Source: Caloramator sp.
GTDB lineage: Bacteria > Bacillota > Clostridia > Clostridiales > Caloramatoraceae
Direction of reading: 5' to 3'
NCBI GenBank assembly: GCA_026418935.1
Contig: JAOAAJ010000081.1
Coordinates: 1-64,000 of the forward strand
DNA: 64,000 nucleotides
Notes under the pieces: generated by a model
Told to the model about the DNA's origin: nothing
The model's input: the letters and a program-made list of their open reading frames with translations, nothing else
Database searches by the model: none
Part shown: positions 52,704-62,833 of the stretch, piece after piece
Layout: each line of letters starts with the position of its first letter
Numbering within the stretch: position 1 is the stretch's first letter
Translations under genes and position numbers: made by a program

Positions 52704-54116
52704 TTATAGTCCTGCTGCTATGTTAATATTCCTATAATGTGCCTCAACATATTCATTAGATGTATCTTGACTATGTGGAATACTATTTTTTAAATATAAA
52801 TCAAAGTGTCCTGTTACTCCATTTGTTGTAATTGTCTGTGCACTGTGGGGCATACCTGAAAGTGAGGCTGCAATATTTATACCATCTTTAAATACAACAA
52901 CCGGTCTTGGATTCCACTGCCAAGTCCCAAACAAGCTCCTCATAATCTCTGTATCCTGTACTGTCAAAGGCTCAATATCGCTGTGGTTATATCCTCCCAT
53001 CATCTTTACTTTAAACTGCTTACCCGTCTGAACATCAACTATTGTAAATATATCTCCCCTTTTTATTATATACTGACCCTCTAAAAACCAATCTACAATC
53101 TTTCCTCTTGTAGAAGGAGAAGTTGCTTCACCTGGTGTAACAGTATATACTCTTGGGGCATATCCTGAAATTGCTATTTTATCCCCAGCATCAAGCCAAT
53201 CATCAGGCGACATATAGTTATATCTTAATATATTGTCAACGGTTGTATTAAACTTTTTAGCAACGGAATATACAGTATCACCTGGCTGCACAATATATGT
53301 AACGGCAGGCCATTCATATACTGGAGTTGGATTTACTGTAGGCGGTTTTATTTCCTCTGCAGTCTTATCGGGTATAAAAAGATTCTGACCAACATTTATT
53401 ATATCTGATGTTAAATTGTTTAATTTTTTTATTTCATCAACTGAAACCCTAAAACTCTGAGATATCTTCCATAAGGTATCTCCCGATTTTACTGTGTAGT
53501 AGCTTCCATATACAACATTTTCTTTTACCTTTAGTGTCTGACCAGGATATATAGTATCAGTTGTCATATTGTTTAATGTTTTAAGCTGTGATACCGAAAT
53601 TCCAAAGGTTTGTGCTATTTTCCACAGAGTGTCTCCTGACTTTACTGTGTATGTATCATAATAGGTTAATGATTCCTTTATTTCTTCCCTTAATCTTAAT
53701 GTTTGACCAACATATATGGTTTCGCTCTTTAAGTTATTAAGGCTCTTTATCTTATCTACGGAAACACCAAAGGTGGTTGAAATTTTCCATAGAGTATCTC
53801 CTGATTTTACTGTATAAAACTCAGGAATTTGCTGTGAAGTAGTAATAGATGCCTTTGCCTTTGTTCCTAATGCATCTATTCCAAGGGGTATTGTCGCAAG
53901 AAGCATTGTTCCAAGCATTATTTTTGCAGATGATATTTTTATATTTGGGAATTTATCATCTACAATTTTTTGAACATAATCCTTTAAATCTTGAGAACTT
54001 TTCTTTATGATTTCACCAAGTTCTGTTGAAAGTTCTACTGAATTTGTATCTACATAAAGTATAAGTACATAATCATCTCTATGTCTTTCTAAATTATATC
54101 CACGAAAAATTGACAC
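52704..54116 (-). CDS. LysM repeat protein with internal TM segment and C-terminal domain of unrecognised family
   Basis: Four LysM repeats (YTVKSGDTLWKIS... x3, YIVQPGDTVYSVAKKF). Confidence 0.88.
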   Translation of the reverse strand: MSIFRGYNLERHRDDYVLILYVDTNSVELSTELGEIIKKSSQDLKDYVQKIVDDKFPNIKISSAKIMLGTMLLATIPLGIDALGTKAKASITTSQQIPEFYTVKSGDTLWKISTTFGVSVDKIKSLNNLKSETIYVGQTLRLREEIKESLTYYDTYTVKSGDTLWKIAQTFGISVSQLKTLNNMTTDTIYPGQTLKVKENVVYGSYYTVKSGDTLWKISQSFRVSVDEIKKLNNLTSDIINVGQNLFIPDKTAEEIKPPTVNPTPVYEWPAVTYIVQPGDTVYSVAKKFNTTVDNILRYNYMSPDDWLDAGDKIAISGYAPRVYTVTPGEATSPSTRGKIVDWFLEGQYIIKRGDIFTIVDVQTGKQFKVKMMGGYNHSDIEPLTVQDTEIMRSLFGTWQWNPRPVVVFKDGINIAASLSGMPHSAQTITTNGVTGHFDLYLKNSIPHSQDTSNEYVEAHYRNINIAAGL

Positions 54117-54188
54117 ACTAACACCTCCTTATTTATATTTTTTCCAAATAAAATAAGTTATATTAATTTTAAAAATAAGAAAATAAAA

Positions 54189-54213
54189 AATCCGCCTTAA
54201 GCGGATTTTTAAG
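54189..54213 (-). terminator. Rho-independent terminator of deoD
   Basis: AAATCCGC-cttaa-GCGGATTTTT; U-run on minus strand. Confidence 0.8.
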
Positions 54214-54907
54214 CTAAATTCAATGCTATTTCCATCATCTTTGTAAATGTAGTTTGCCTTTCTTGTGCTGTTGTTTCTTCTCCTGTAATTACGTGGTCTG
54301 AAACTGTTAATATTGTTAGTGCATTTACTCCATATTTTGCTGCAAGAGTGTATAGTGCAGTTGTCTCCATTTCAACAGCTAAAACACCATACTTTGCCCA
54401 AATCTTGTAGAATTCTCTATCATCGTGATAGAAGGAGTCTTCTGTTAATATGTTTCCAACCTTAACATCTATTCCATTGTTCTTTGCATATTCATATGCC
54501 TTGTATAGAAGTTCAAAGCTTGCTGCTGGTGCATAATCTAATCCATTAAAATTAATTCTATTTATGTTTGAAGTTGTACAGGATGTCATTGCCAATATAA
54601 TGTCTCTGACCTTTATGTTTTCATTTATTGCACCACAAGTTCCTATTCTTATTAGATTCTTTACTCCATAGGAATTGATTAATTCATTTACATATATTGA
54701 TATTGAAGGAACTCCCATACCTGTTCCTTGTACTGAAACCCTCTTGCCCTTATAATATCCTGTAAAGCCATACATTCCTCTTACTTCGTTGTAGCATTCA
54801 ACATTTTCTAAGAAATTTTCTGCTATAAACTTTGCTCTTAAAGGGTCACCAGGTAGTAGTATTGTTTCTGCTATTTGTCCTTCCTTTGCACCAATATGTA
54901 CGCTCAT
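54209..54907 (-). CDS. deoD: Purine-nucleoside phosphorylase, DeoD type
   Basis: [42 protein letters not shown]. Confidence 0.96.
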   Translation of the reverse strand: MSVHIGAKEGQIAETILLPGDPLRAKFIAENFLENVECYNEVRGMYGFTGYYKGKRVSVQGTGMGVPSISIYVNELINSYGVKNLIRIGTCGAINENIKVRDIILAMTSCTTSNINRINFNGLDYAPAASFELLYKAYEYAKNNGIDVKVGNILTEDSFYHDDREFYKIWAKYGVLAVEMETTALYTLAAKYGVNALTILTVSDHVITGEETTAQERQTTFTKMMEIALNLA

Positions 54908-55095
54908 ATTATTCCTCCTATCTCTCTAAATTAATTTTATTAATTATTCAGAATATTAAGTAATTTTGTTTTGAGAGAGTCTATTTTTAATAATACCATA
55001 ACTTTACCATCAACTCAATATTTTTTCTAATAATTCAAAATATACTGGTAAAATTATACATAAGACCACGCCACTTAAAGCGACGTGGTAAAATA

Positions 55096-55305
55096 TTAGT
55101 CGTCTACCTTAAACCCCTTTTTCTCAACTGTATATTTAATTTTATCCTTTATTACCTGATTTTCATCATAGTAAACATTAACTGTACCCTCTTGGTAGTC
55201 AACATCAACATCTTGTATTCCTCTTATTCCTGTTATTATACTTGCAATCTCTTTAGCAGAAGTTTCATCATGCATAGATGGTACTTTAAAAGAATACTCC
55301 TTCAT
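55096..55305 (-). CDS. HMA-like small protein lacking the CxxC metal-binding motif
   Basis: MKEYSFKVPSMHDETSAKEIASIITGIRGIQDVDVDYQEGTVNVYYDENQVIKDKIKYTVEKKGFKVDD; HMA-like layout with MHDETSA in place of MxCxxC. Confidence 0.75.
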   Translation of the reverse strand: MKEYSFKVPSMHDETSAKEIASIITGIRGIQDVDVDYQEGTVNVYYDENQVIKDKIKYTVEKKGFKVDD

Positions 55306-55342
55306 TATCTGCACCTCCTATTATTATTTTTCCCAAAAGAAG

Positions 55343-56071
55343 CTATAAAATCCTCACTGGATTAAAATCTATTATATCGCAGGAGGTGCAGATATACTCT
55401 ATTCCATCTATCATCCCATTTTCACATATATATCTTGCATCATAATGTATGTGACCATATACTACCTTTTCAACATTATATTCCTTTAGTAGATCTACAA
55501 ACTCTTGGTTAACAGCTATCTTTGTAACTGGAGGATAGTGCATCATTACTATTAATTTTTCATATCCTGCTTTGATTGCACTATCAAGGGACATCTTAAG
55601 CCTTAGAAGTTCTCTTTTATGTATCTTAACATCGTGTTCGTCATCTGTATTTTCTAAGTTTATCCAACCTCTTGTCCCACATATAGCATAATCATTGTAA
55701 GGATAATGGGTATTTTGAATAAAATACATATCTTCAAATAAAGAATTAATCTTTGTTATTGAGCTCCACCAATAGTCGTGATTGCCTTTTATAAATATCT
55801 TTTTACCGTTTAAACTATGTATAAACTCAAGGTCTTTATATGCCTCCTCAAGCTTCATTGCCCAAGATATATCACCTGCAATCAAAACAACATCATCTTC
55901 CTTTATCTTTTCCTGCCAATTTTCCTTTATTTTTAGGTGATGTTCTCTCCATAACTCTCCAAATACGTCCATAGGTTTATCCGTTGATAAGGATAAATGT
56001 AAATCCGATATCGCATATAGTGCCAAATTATCACTTCCTAATTTTATTTTTGTTTTAATATTTAATTTCAC
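55343..56071 (-). CDS. Metallophosphoesterase
   Basis: ISDLHLS, GDISWA, GNHDYWW, MHYPP, YGHIH. Confidence 0.93.
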   Translation of the reverse strand: MKLNIKTKIKLGSDNLALYAISDLHLSLSTDKPMDVFGELWREHHLKIKENWQEKIKEDDVVLIAGDISWAMKLEEAYKDLEFIHSLNGKKIFIKGNHDYWWSSITKINSLFEDMYFIQNTHYPYNDYAICGTRGWINLENTDDEHDVKIHKRELLRLKMSLDSAIKAGYEKLIVMMHYPPVTKIAVNQEFVDLLKEYNVEKVVYGHIHYDARYICENGMIDGIEYICTSCDIIDFNPVRIL

Positions 56072-56095
56072 ATTATTATGCCGATAACTTAATAG

Positions 56096-57265
56096 GTGAT
56101 TTTTATGAAGATAGAAGCTTTAGAAAAAATTTTAAATAACTACTCAAATAATAACAAAAAACTATATGAAGGTTCAACAATAAACGCAAAAATAATTGCA
56201 CTTGAAGACAATAAGGGTGCTATTAAACTTTACGATGGTACAGTTATCCCTGCAATATTTGTTTCTGAAGATATTGAAAAGGGAAACAAATTTTTAAAAT
56301 TTAAAATAGAGAAAATAGAGTATAATCAAGTTATATTAAGGTTAATTGATAACTTTAAAGAAAAAACTTCATATTCAAACCTTAAGGCAATCTCTGATAA
56401 TTTATCAATCCCTTTAAATAAAGTTGAAGAAATAGTAAATTCTCTTATTAAGTTTAATCTGTCTGCTACAGATGAAAATGTATTGATTTTATTTAATTCT
56501 TTAAAGTCTATAGAAGCACTTAAGTCCTTAAAGGATGAAGACATAAAAAATATATTCAAAAATTTTTTCAATCTTGAAATATCTGAGGAAGACCTTACTA
56601 ATTTTAAAAGTCAACTGCAAAATCTAAAAGACATAGACATTGATTTTATAACTTTTTTACTTGAAAACAAAATTGATATTTCGATTAAAAATCTTTTAAG
56701 CACAAAGCAGTTTTTAAATGAAAATCATTTAATAAATTTAATAATACAAAATTTAAATAAAAAACACTCATTAAATAGAATATTTACTCTTGAAAATATA
56801 TCAAAGGAAATAATAAAAAATCCTGAGGTTTTAAAAAACTACAATGAACTTATTGAAAAATTTGATATAATAAATTTGTTAAATAAAAATTACAACTTTT
56901 ATTTCTTCAACACAAACATAAATAACAACATATATAAAAATAGTATCATAATTAAAAATAAATATAAATCTAAAAAGATAGTAGATATTAATGACGTTAA
57001 GTTTTATATCAAAGTTGATACTGAAAATATAGGAACAGTAGAAAACTATATACACAAATATAATGATAATATTATAATCAATATTAAATGTAATAAAAAT
57101 CATATAGACTATATTAAAACAAACTTAAAAATATTAAAAGATTCACTTAATCAAATTGGGCTTAACTTAATAAACGCAACCGTTGAAGAAATAAAATCAC
57201 CTCATAAAGATATTATAAACTTCTTTAACGATTTTATAATAAACGAACTGGATGTGAAGGTATGA
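56096..57265 (+). CDS. FliK-like/hypothetical protein upstream of FlhB-like CDS
   Basis: 389-aa N/K/I-rich ORF; overlaps the next CDS by 4 nt; position like the ylqG-ylqH pair of Bacillus. Confidence 0.6.
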   Translation: MIFMKIEALEKILNNYSNNNKKLYEGSTINAKIIALEDNKGAIKLYDGTVIPAIFVSEDIEKGNKFLKFKIEKIEYNQVILRLIDNFKEKTSYSNLKAISDNLSIPLNKVEEIVNSLIKFNLSATDENVLILFNSLKSIEALKSLKDEDIKNIFKNFFNLEISEEDLTNFKSQLQNLKDIDIDFITFLLENKIDISIKNLLSTKQFLNENHLINLIIQNLNKKHSLNRIFTLENISKEIIKNPEVLKNYNELIEKFDIINLLNKNYNFYFFNTNINNNIYKNSIIIKNKYKSKKIVDINDVKFYIKVDTENIGTVENYIHKYNDNIIINIKCNKNHIDYIKTNLKILKDSLNQIGLNLINATVEEIKSPHKDIINFFNDFIINELDVKV

Positions 57266-57528
57266 AAAGAAAAAAGGCAGTTGCACTTAAATATAACAAA
57301 GATTATAAGGCACCTGTTGTAACGGCGGTTGGATTTGGTGAAATTGCAGAGAGGATTTTAAACAAAGCAAAGGAAAATGACATCCCAATAATAGAGGATA
57401 CTGTTTTGGTAGATAAATTGAGCAAAATTGAACCTTCTTCTCCAATACCTGAAGAACTTTATGAGGCAGTTGCAAGAATCATAGCATTTATATACAGCTT
57501 AGATGAAAAACATAAAAAGAAGGAGTGA
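57262..57528 (+). CDS. FlhB/EscU C-terminal-domain-like protein (orphan)
   Basis: KAVALKYNKDYKAPVVTAVGFGEIAERILNKAKENDIPIIEDTVLVDKLSKIEPSSPIPEELYEAVARIIAFIY. Confidence 0.88.
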   Translation: MKRKKAVALKYNKDYKAPVVTAVGFGEIAERILNKAKENDIPIIEDTVLVDKLSKIEPSSPIPEELYEAVARIIAFIYSLDEKHKKKE

Positions 57529-58307
57529 TTATTGTGTCAGATATATTTGCAGGTCTTGAGGATTTAGGATTTAAAGATGTAAAACTTAATATTTTTGATA
57601 AGGAAGAAGAAAATAAAAAGGAAGTTGAAGTAAAAAATAAAACTGTGGATATGTTTTTATATGAAAAAACTATGCTCTGTCCTGTTTGCAATACAGAATT
57701 TAAATCAAAGGCATTGAAGAATGGAAAAACAAGACGTGTTGGAAGTGATACTGACCTTATGCCAATTTATCAGGGACCAAATCCACTTTTCTATGATGTT
57801 CATATATGCCCAAACTGTGGATATAGTGCTCTAAATCAATATTTTGAAAAAGTAAAACAAGAACAGGCTCTTTTAATAAAGTCTGTTATAACTCCTAAGT
57901 TTAAACCTAAAAACTATCCTGAAGTTTATGATGAAAATATTGCTATAGAAAGATATAAACTTGCTCTATTAAATGCAGTTGTGAAAAAAGCAAAAAATAG
58001 TGAGAAATCCTTTATATGTTTGAAGATTGCTTGGATGTATAGACTTTTACAGAATAATAATGAAGAAAGAAAATTTTTAGAGCAAGCCTATATAGGTTTT
58101 AAGGAAGCCTTTGAAAAGGAAGCCTTCCCCATCTGCGGTATGGACAACTATACCCTATCATACTTAATTGGTGAACTTGCAAGAAGACTTGGTAACAGCG
58201 AAGAGGCACTTCTTTGGTTTAGTAAAGTAATTGTAACTCCGGGAGTAAATCCAAGGTTAAAGGAAATGGCAAGAGATCAAAAGGATTTAATAAAGGAAAA
58301 TAAATAG
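57525..58307 (+). CDS. DUF2225 domain-containing protein
   Basis: CPVCNTEFKSKALKNGKTRRVGSDTDLMPIYQGPNPLFYDVHICPNCGYSAL. Confidence 0.88.
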   Translation: MIIVSDIFAGLEDLGFKDVKLNIFDKEEENKKEVEVKNKTVDMFLYEKTMLCPVCNTEFKSKALKNGKTRRVGSDTDLMPIYQGPNPLFYDVHICPNCGYSALNQYFEKVKQEQALLIKSVITPKFKPKNYPEVYDENIAIERYKLALLNAVVKKAKNSEKSFICLKIAWMYRLLQNNNEERKFLEQAYIGFKEAFEKEAFPICGMDNYTLSYLIGELARRLGNSEEALLWFSKVIVTPGVNPRLKEMARDQKDLIKENK

Positions 58308-58351
58308 ATAAAATTGTCCTGCTAATTTACAATATGCAGGACAATTTTTAT

Positions 58352-58882
58352 TTAATAATTATTTAGTATACTTATAACTTCTTTTTCTATCATTTCAAAG
58401 TACTTTCCTTCTCTATATTCAGCTATTTTTCTTTTCATTTCATCTTCTGTAAGACCAATTAGAGTCTTTTTAAAGTTCTCTGGAAATTCTACTATCATTC
58501 CTCTTAAGGAGTTATCAGCATTTATAAATATTGCAGTTGGTATTTTTGCCTCACCAGTTAACTCCCTTAAAAATTCCTCGTTTCCCTGTCTTTTTAATAT
58601 TTTAACATTAACCCCCAATTTTATACATAAAAATTCAACAAAAGGGAATAATACTAAACAATCAGGACAGTAGTCCTCTGAAAATAGCAAAATATCAAAA
58701 TCCTTATTTAATTTTAATACTAATTCATTTAAATTTTTTAAGCTATTTACCCTACTTAAAAACTCCCTATGTTTTTTATATTTTTGTTCATCATAAAGTC
58801 TTATATATTCTTCTACCAAAAAACCATTAATTTCATTAAACATAATTTCACCACCACATTTTTTAACAATATTATAAACCAA
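58352..58882 (-). CDS. Thioredoxin family protein
   Basis: FDILLFSEDYCPDCLVLFPFVEFLC (CPDC) and KIPTAIF cis-Pro loop. Confidence 0.82.
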   Translation of the reverse strand: MVYNIVKKCGGEIMFNEINGFLVEEYIRLYDEQKYKKHREFLSRVNSLKNLNELVLKLNKDFDILLFSEDYCPDCLVLFPFVEFLCIKLGVNVKILKRQGNEEFLRELTGEAKIPTAIFINADNSLRGMIVEFPENFKKTLIGLTEDEMKRKIAEYREGKYFEMIEKEVISILNNY

Positions 58883-58911
58883 AACTCACCAATATAATAG
58901 GGGTTATAACT

Positions 58912-59730
58912 ATGAATTATGAATTTAAAGCAAATTTTATCAGTAATGAAATAAACCTTTATAAAATTGCAAATCACTTTGGAATAAACAAAAAATTCAA
59001 ATGGGAAGAACCATTAATTTTAGATGACAGAAACCTAAAAGGAATAATACCTCATCCAAATAACAAATATGTTTATATATTTCACTTTGGATGTATAGTT
59101 TCTGCAAATCTTGCCTTCCACGAACTTAGAGATGTGATTGAATATTTAAAACGAGTTGATACTACTCTTAAGAACAATACTCCCTTTAACTACATTGAAG
59201 ATTTTAAACTAATTTTAGACAATAGAGTAAAAGAAATTGAACTTAACTACGACTCAGTAAAGGTAAATTATTTTAAACCCTATTATATGGAAATTATAGC
59301 AACTATACTTGCAAAATCTGTGGCACTAAAAAAAATTGAAGTAGATATAGATAACCTTCTTGATGAAATTGAAAATATAATAGAATATTTAGATCACGGA
59401 AAACTCCATTTAAGTGACAACCAGCTTGCTAAAATGTCCTCTAAAGTACTTCGTTTTAAATACAACACAATCTCATATATTATGCTTCTTGATAAGCCTG
59501 ATATAGCCTGGAAGCTTGAAGATGCTGAGGAGTTTTTTATGAACCTTTCAGAACTATTTGAACTTAAGGATAGATACGAAAAAATAAGGCATAAAACAGA
59601 AGTACTGCTTGATATAACAGAAGTATTCACAAGTCTAACCCACGCAAAAAGAGGTACAAAGCTTGAATGGATGGTTATCATATTGTTTATAGTTGAAATT
59701 GTAATGTCCATATTAGAGAAAATATTATAA
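58912..59730 (+). CDS. RMD1/DUF155 family protein with C-terminal TM helix
   Basis: KYVYIFHFGCIVSANL...; helical middle; LEDAEEFFMNLSELFELKDRYEKIRHKTEVLLDITEVFTSLTHAKRGTKLEWMVIILFIVEIVMSI. Confidence 0.82.
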   Translation: MNYEFKANFISNEINLYKIANHFGINKKFKWEEPLILDDRNLKGIIPHPNNKYVYIFHFGCIVSANLAFHELRDVIEYLKRVDTTLKNNTPFNYIEDFKLILDNRVKEIELNYDSVKVNYFKPYYMEIIATILAKSVALKKIEVDIDNLLDEIENIIEYLDHGKLHLSDNQLAKMSSKVLRFKYNTISYIMLLDKPDIAWKLEDAEEFFMNLSELFELKDRYEKIRHKTEVLLDITEVFTSLTHAKRGTKLEWMVIILFIVEIVMSILEKIL

Positions 59731-59762
59731 AATGTCACCAAAAAACTTTTGGTGACATTTTT
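59730..59762. terminator. Terminator between convergent genes
   Basis: AAAATGTCACCAAAA-aac-TTTTGGTGACATTTTT. Confidence 0.85.
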
Positions 59763-59771
59763 ATCTAAATA

Positions 59772-60050
59772 TTATATTTGTGACATCGCACCAATCAAAG
59801 CACCACAAGCAATCATTCCTAAAATCACTAAAGCCAAAGCAACTATATTCATTACTACCCCTGCATTAGCCATTCCCATTCCACCAAGTTCCTGTGGGTT
59901 TGCTTTAATCCTATTCTTTGAATTTAAACCAAGAATTAGACCAACAACAGCTGTTATTATTGCCATCCAGCCGAGTATGGGAAAAAATAACATTACAAGC
60001 GATACTATGCCAAGTACCATTGATGCAATTGCAAATCCATCATTTTTCAT
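59772..60050 (-). CDS. DUF4190-like small membrane protein
   Basis: GFAIASMVLGIVSLVMLFFPILGWMAIITAVVGLILGLNSKNRI. Confidence 0.8.
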   Translation of the reverse strand: MKNDGFAIASMVLGIVSLVMLFFPILGWMAIITAVVGLILGLNSKNRIKANPQELGGMGMANAGVVMNIVALALVILGMIACGALIGAMSQI

Positions 60051-60200
60051 AGTAAAATCCCCCTTTATTATAAATACACTACATTATATTAAAGGAGGGT
60101 TTTTTTTATTCAATAAATTTTATCTAATTATTTAATAAAATAATCCCTAAAACAATTAAAAGGCAATTATTTTAGGGATTATTGTACTAATATAATCTAA

Positions 60201-62654
60201 TTATATAAATAGATTTACATTTGATTGTTCTGCTTCTCCAAGGTATGCTGCAACGCCACCAATTTCTACACCATCTATTAGTTCTTCCTTCTTGATTCCC
60301 ATAACATCCATTGACATTGAACAAGCAACAAGCTTTACTCCGTTTGCCTTTGCTTGTTCTATTAGCTCCTCAAGTGATGAGATGTTCTTCTTCTTCATAA
60401 TTCCACGAATCATCTTTGCACCAATTCCGCCCATATTCATCTTAGATAGTGAAAGCTTTTTGCTTCCCCTTGGCATCATCTTTGCAAACATCTTTTCAAT
60501 AAATGTCTTATTAACCGTAACTGCTGTATCCTTTCTTAAAATATTTAGTCCCCAGAAGGTAAAGAACATTGTAACAGGTCTTCCCATTGCTGCTGCACCA
60601 TTTGCAATTATGAAGGATGCAATAGCCTTATCAAGGTCGCCACTAAAAACAACCATAGTCTTACCTTGTGGAAGTTCTACGTTTACTGGCTGTGCCTTGC
60701 TCTCTTCCTTTTTACCCTTCATAACATAGGCAACATAATCACAGCAAGTTTTTTCAACACCAATTAGAGTATTTCCTGTTCTTTCACACCAAGCCTTTAT
60801 ATCTGTTGTAAAGCCTGAATCTGTTACGTGTATTTCAAGAACATCTCCTTCATTAATTCTTTCTATTTCCTTTTTAACCCTCATTATTGGTCCTGGACAT
60901 TGAAGACCACAGGCATCAACCTTTATTGTATTTCCACTTGGTTTAACTTCCTTTTTTTCCTCCATTGGTTCAAATCTTGTCATCTCATCATTAAGCTTTA
61001 GTCCTTCACCATATTTCATATTATAAGCAAGAACTAAATCATATCCACCACTTAAGTTATATACATCATATCCCTTTTGAGCAAGTATTCTATATGCAAC
61101 ATATCCTCTTAAACCAATCTTACAGTAAACAATTATCTTTTTATCCCTTGGAATTTCATTTATTCTCTTTCTTAATTCATCAACTGGAATGTTTACTGCC
61201 CCTTCTAAGTGTCCGCCTTCATATTCAACATCTGTTCTAACGTCAACTATGAAGTATTCATCTTTGTTTATATCCTTTAGCTCATCTGCGTGTATAATCT
61301 TCATATCTCCCTTTAGTATGTTTGCTGCTGTAAATCCAGCCATATTCACTGGGTCCTTTGCTGATGAATATGGTGGTGCATAAGCAAGTTCAAGTTCTTC
61401 TAAATCATATACCGTCATTCCAGCTCTTATTGCTGTTGCAATAACGTCTATTCTCTTATCAACACCATCTCTACCTACTATTTGAGCACCAAGTATCTTG
61501 CCATCCTCTGGTGAGAAAAGTATCTTTATTGTCATAACAAAAGCTCCTGGATAGTATCCAGCGTGGGAACTTGAGTGTGTATATGACTTAACATAAGGAA
61601 TACCTTGTCTTTTTAATATCTTTTCATTGTTTCCTGTTGAAGCTGCTGTTAAATCAAACACCTTTATTATTGAAGTTCCTTGTGTTCCCTTATAAACACT
61701 TTCTCTACCACAAATATTATCTGCTGCTATTCTTCCTTGCTTGTTTGCTGGACCTGCAAGTGGAATTAATGTGTTTACACCATTTATATAGTCTTCAACT
61801 TCAATTGCATCTCCAACTGCATAAATATATGGGTCTGATGTTCTCATATGTGCATCAACTTTAATTCCACCACGTTCACCAATTTCAAGTCCTGCTTCCT
61901 TTGCAAGCTTAGTCTCTGGTCTTACACCAATTGCCATTACAACCATATCAGCATTTAATTTTTTACCACTCTTTAAAGTAAGCTCTAAACCATTATTCTT
62001 TTCAAACTTTTCAACAGCGTCTCCAACTATTAATTTTACACCGTTGTCTATCATATGTTTTTCAATCATCTTTGCCATTTCAAAGTCAAGTGGTCCCATA
62101 ACTTGGTCTGCAGCTTCAACTAAAGTAACATCTACTCCGATGTGCTTTAGATTTTCTGCCATTTCTATACCAACATATCCACCACCAATTACAACTGCCC
62201 TATTTGGTTTATTCTTTGTAACGTGTTCTTTAATTCTATCAACATCCTCCATATTTCTTAGAGTGTATATTCCATCTAAGTTTACACCTTCAATTGGTGG
62301 TACAAAGGGTGCTGCCCCTGGTGATAGAATTAGGTAGTCATATTTTTCTCTGTAGGTCTTGCCATTTGATACAACTTCAACTTCCTTTGTGTCTCTAAAT
62401 ATTTTTGTAACTTCGCTATGAGTTCTTACGTCAATATTAAATCTTTGTTCCATTCCCTCTTCTGTTTGAACAAGAAGGTTTTGTCTCTCCTTTATAGTCT
62501 CACCAATGTAGTATGGAAGACCGCAGTTTGCAAAGGAAATGTAACCTCCTCTTTCAAACATTATAATTTCTATATTTTCGTCAAGTCTTCTAAGTCTTGC
62601 TGCTGCACTGGCACCACCAGCAACTCCACCTACTATCAAAACTCTCTTTGACAT
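60201..62654 (-). CDS. CoA-disulfide reductase-like FAD oxidoreductase fused to rhodanese, TusA and DsrE domains
   Basis: MSKRVLIVGGVAGGASAAARLRRLDE...FANCGLPYYIG; rhodanese DKKIIVYCKIGLRGYVAYRIL; TusA DACGLQCPGPIMRVKKEIERI; DsrE-like C-terminus. Confidence 0.94.
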   Translation of the reverse strand: MSKRVLIVGGVAGGASAAARLRRLDENIEIIMFERGGYISFANCGLPYYIGETIKERQNLLVQTEEGMEQRFNIDVRTHSEVTKIFRDTKEVEVVSNGKTYREKYDYLILSPGAAPFVPPIEGVNLDGIYTLRNMEDVDRIKEHVTKNKPNRAVVIGGGYVGIEMAENLKHIGVDVTLVEAADQVMGPLDFEMAKMIEKHMIDNGVKLIVGDAVEKFEKNNGLELTLKSGKKLNADMVVMAIGVRPETKLAKEAGLEIGERGGIKVDAHMRTSDPYIYAVGDAIEVEDYINGVNTLIPLAGPANKQGRIAADNICGRESVYKGTQGTSIIKVFDLTAASTGNNEKILKRQGIPYVKSYTHSSSHAGYYPGAFVMTIKILFSPEDGKILGAQIVGRDGVDKRIDVIATAIRAGMTVYDLEELELAYAPPYSSAKDPVNMAGFTAANILKGDMKIIHADELKDINKDEYFIVDVRTDVEYEGGHLEGAVNIPVDELRKRINEIPRDKKIIVYCKIGLRGYVAYRILAQKGYDVYNLSGGYDLVLAYNMKYGEGLKLNDEMTRFEPMEEKKEVKPSGNTIKVDACGLQCPGPIMRVKKEIERINEGDVLEIHVTDSGFTTDIKAWCERTGNTLIGVEKTCCDYVAYVMKGKKEESKAQPVNVELPQGKTMVVFSGDLDKAIASFIIANGAAAMGRPVTMFFTFWGLNILRKDTAVTVNKTFIEKMFAKMMPRGSKKLSLSKMNMGGIGAKMIRGIMKKKNISSLEELIEQAKANGVKLVACSMSMDVMGIKKEELIDGVEIGGVAAYLGEAEQSNVNLFI

Positions 62655-62722
62655 ATTATTCACTCCTTAACTTTGTTATAAACTTCACTAAATTAATCAT
62701 TATATTGATATACTGTAATTTT

Positions 62723-62768
62723 ATAATATTACAAGTTTCGTCAAATGTCAATATACCCTATAAGGGTA
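62723..62768 (-). promoter_or_regulatory. Promoter with CsoR/CstR-like inverted repeat
   Basis: Minus strand TACCCT-tat-AGGGTA (62754-62768) next to TTGACA (62746-62751), 17-nt spacer, TATTAT (62723-62728). Confidence 0.6.
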
Positions 62769-62833
62769 ACAAAAATTTTATATTTATATTATTTGCAGTT
62801 TTTGAAAAAATAATTATAAGGAGGTGTTTTAGT

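Noticed and set aside
60292-60729. 145-aa plus-strand ORF within the CoADR fusion gene
   Set aside because: Antisense shadow; the minus-strand protein is continuous and domain-supported
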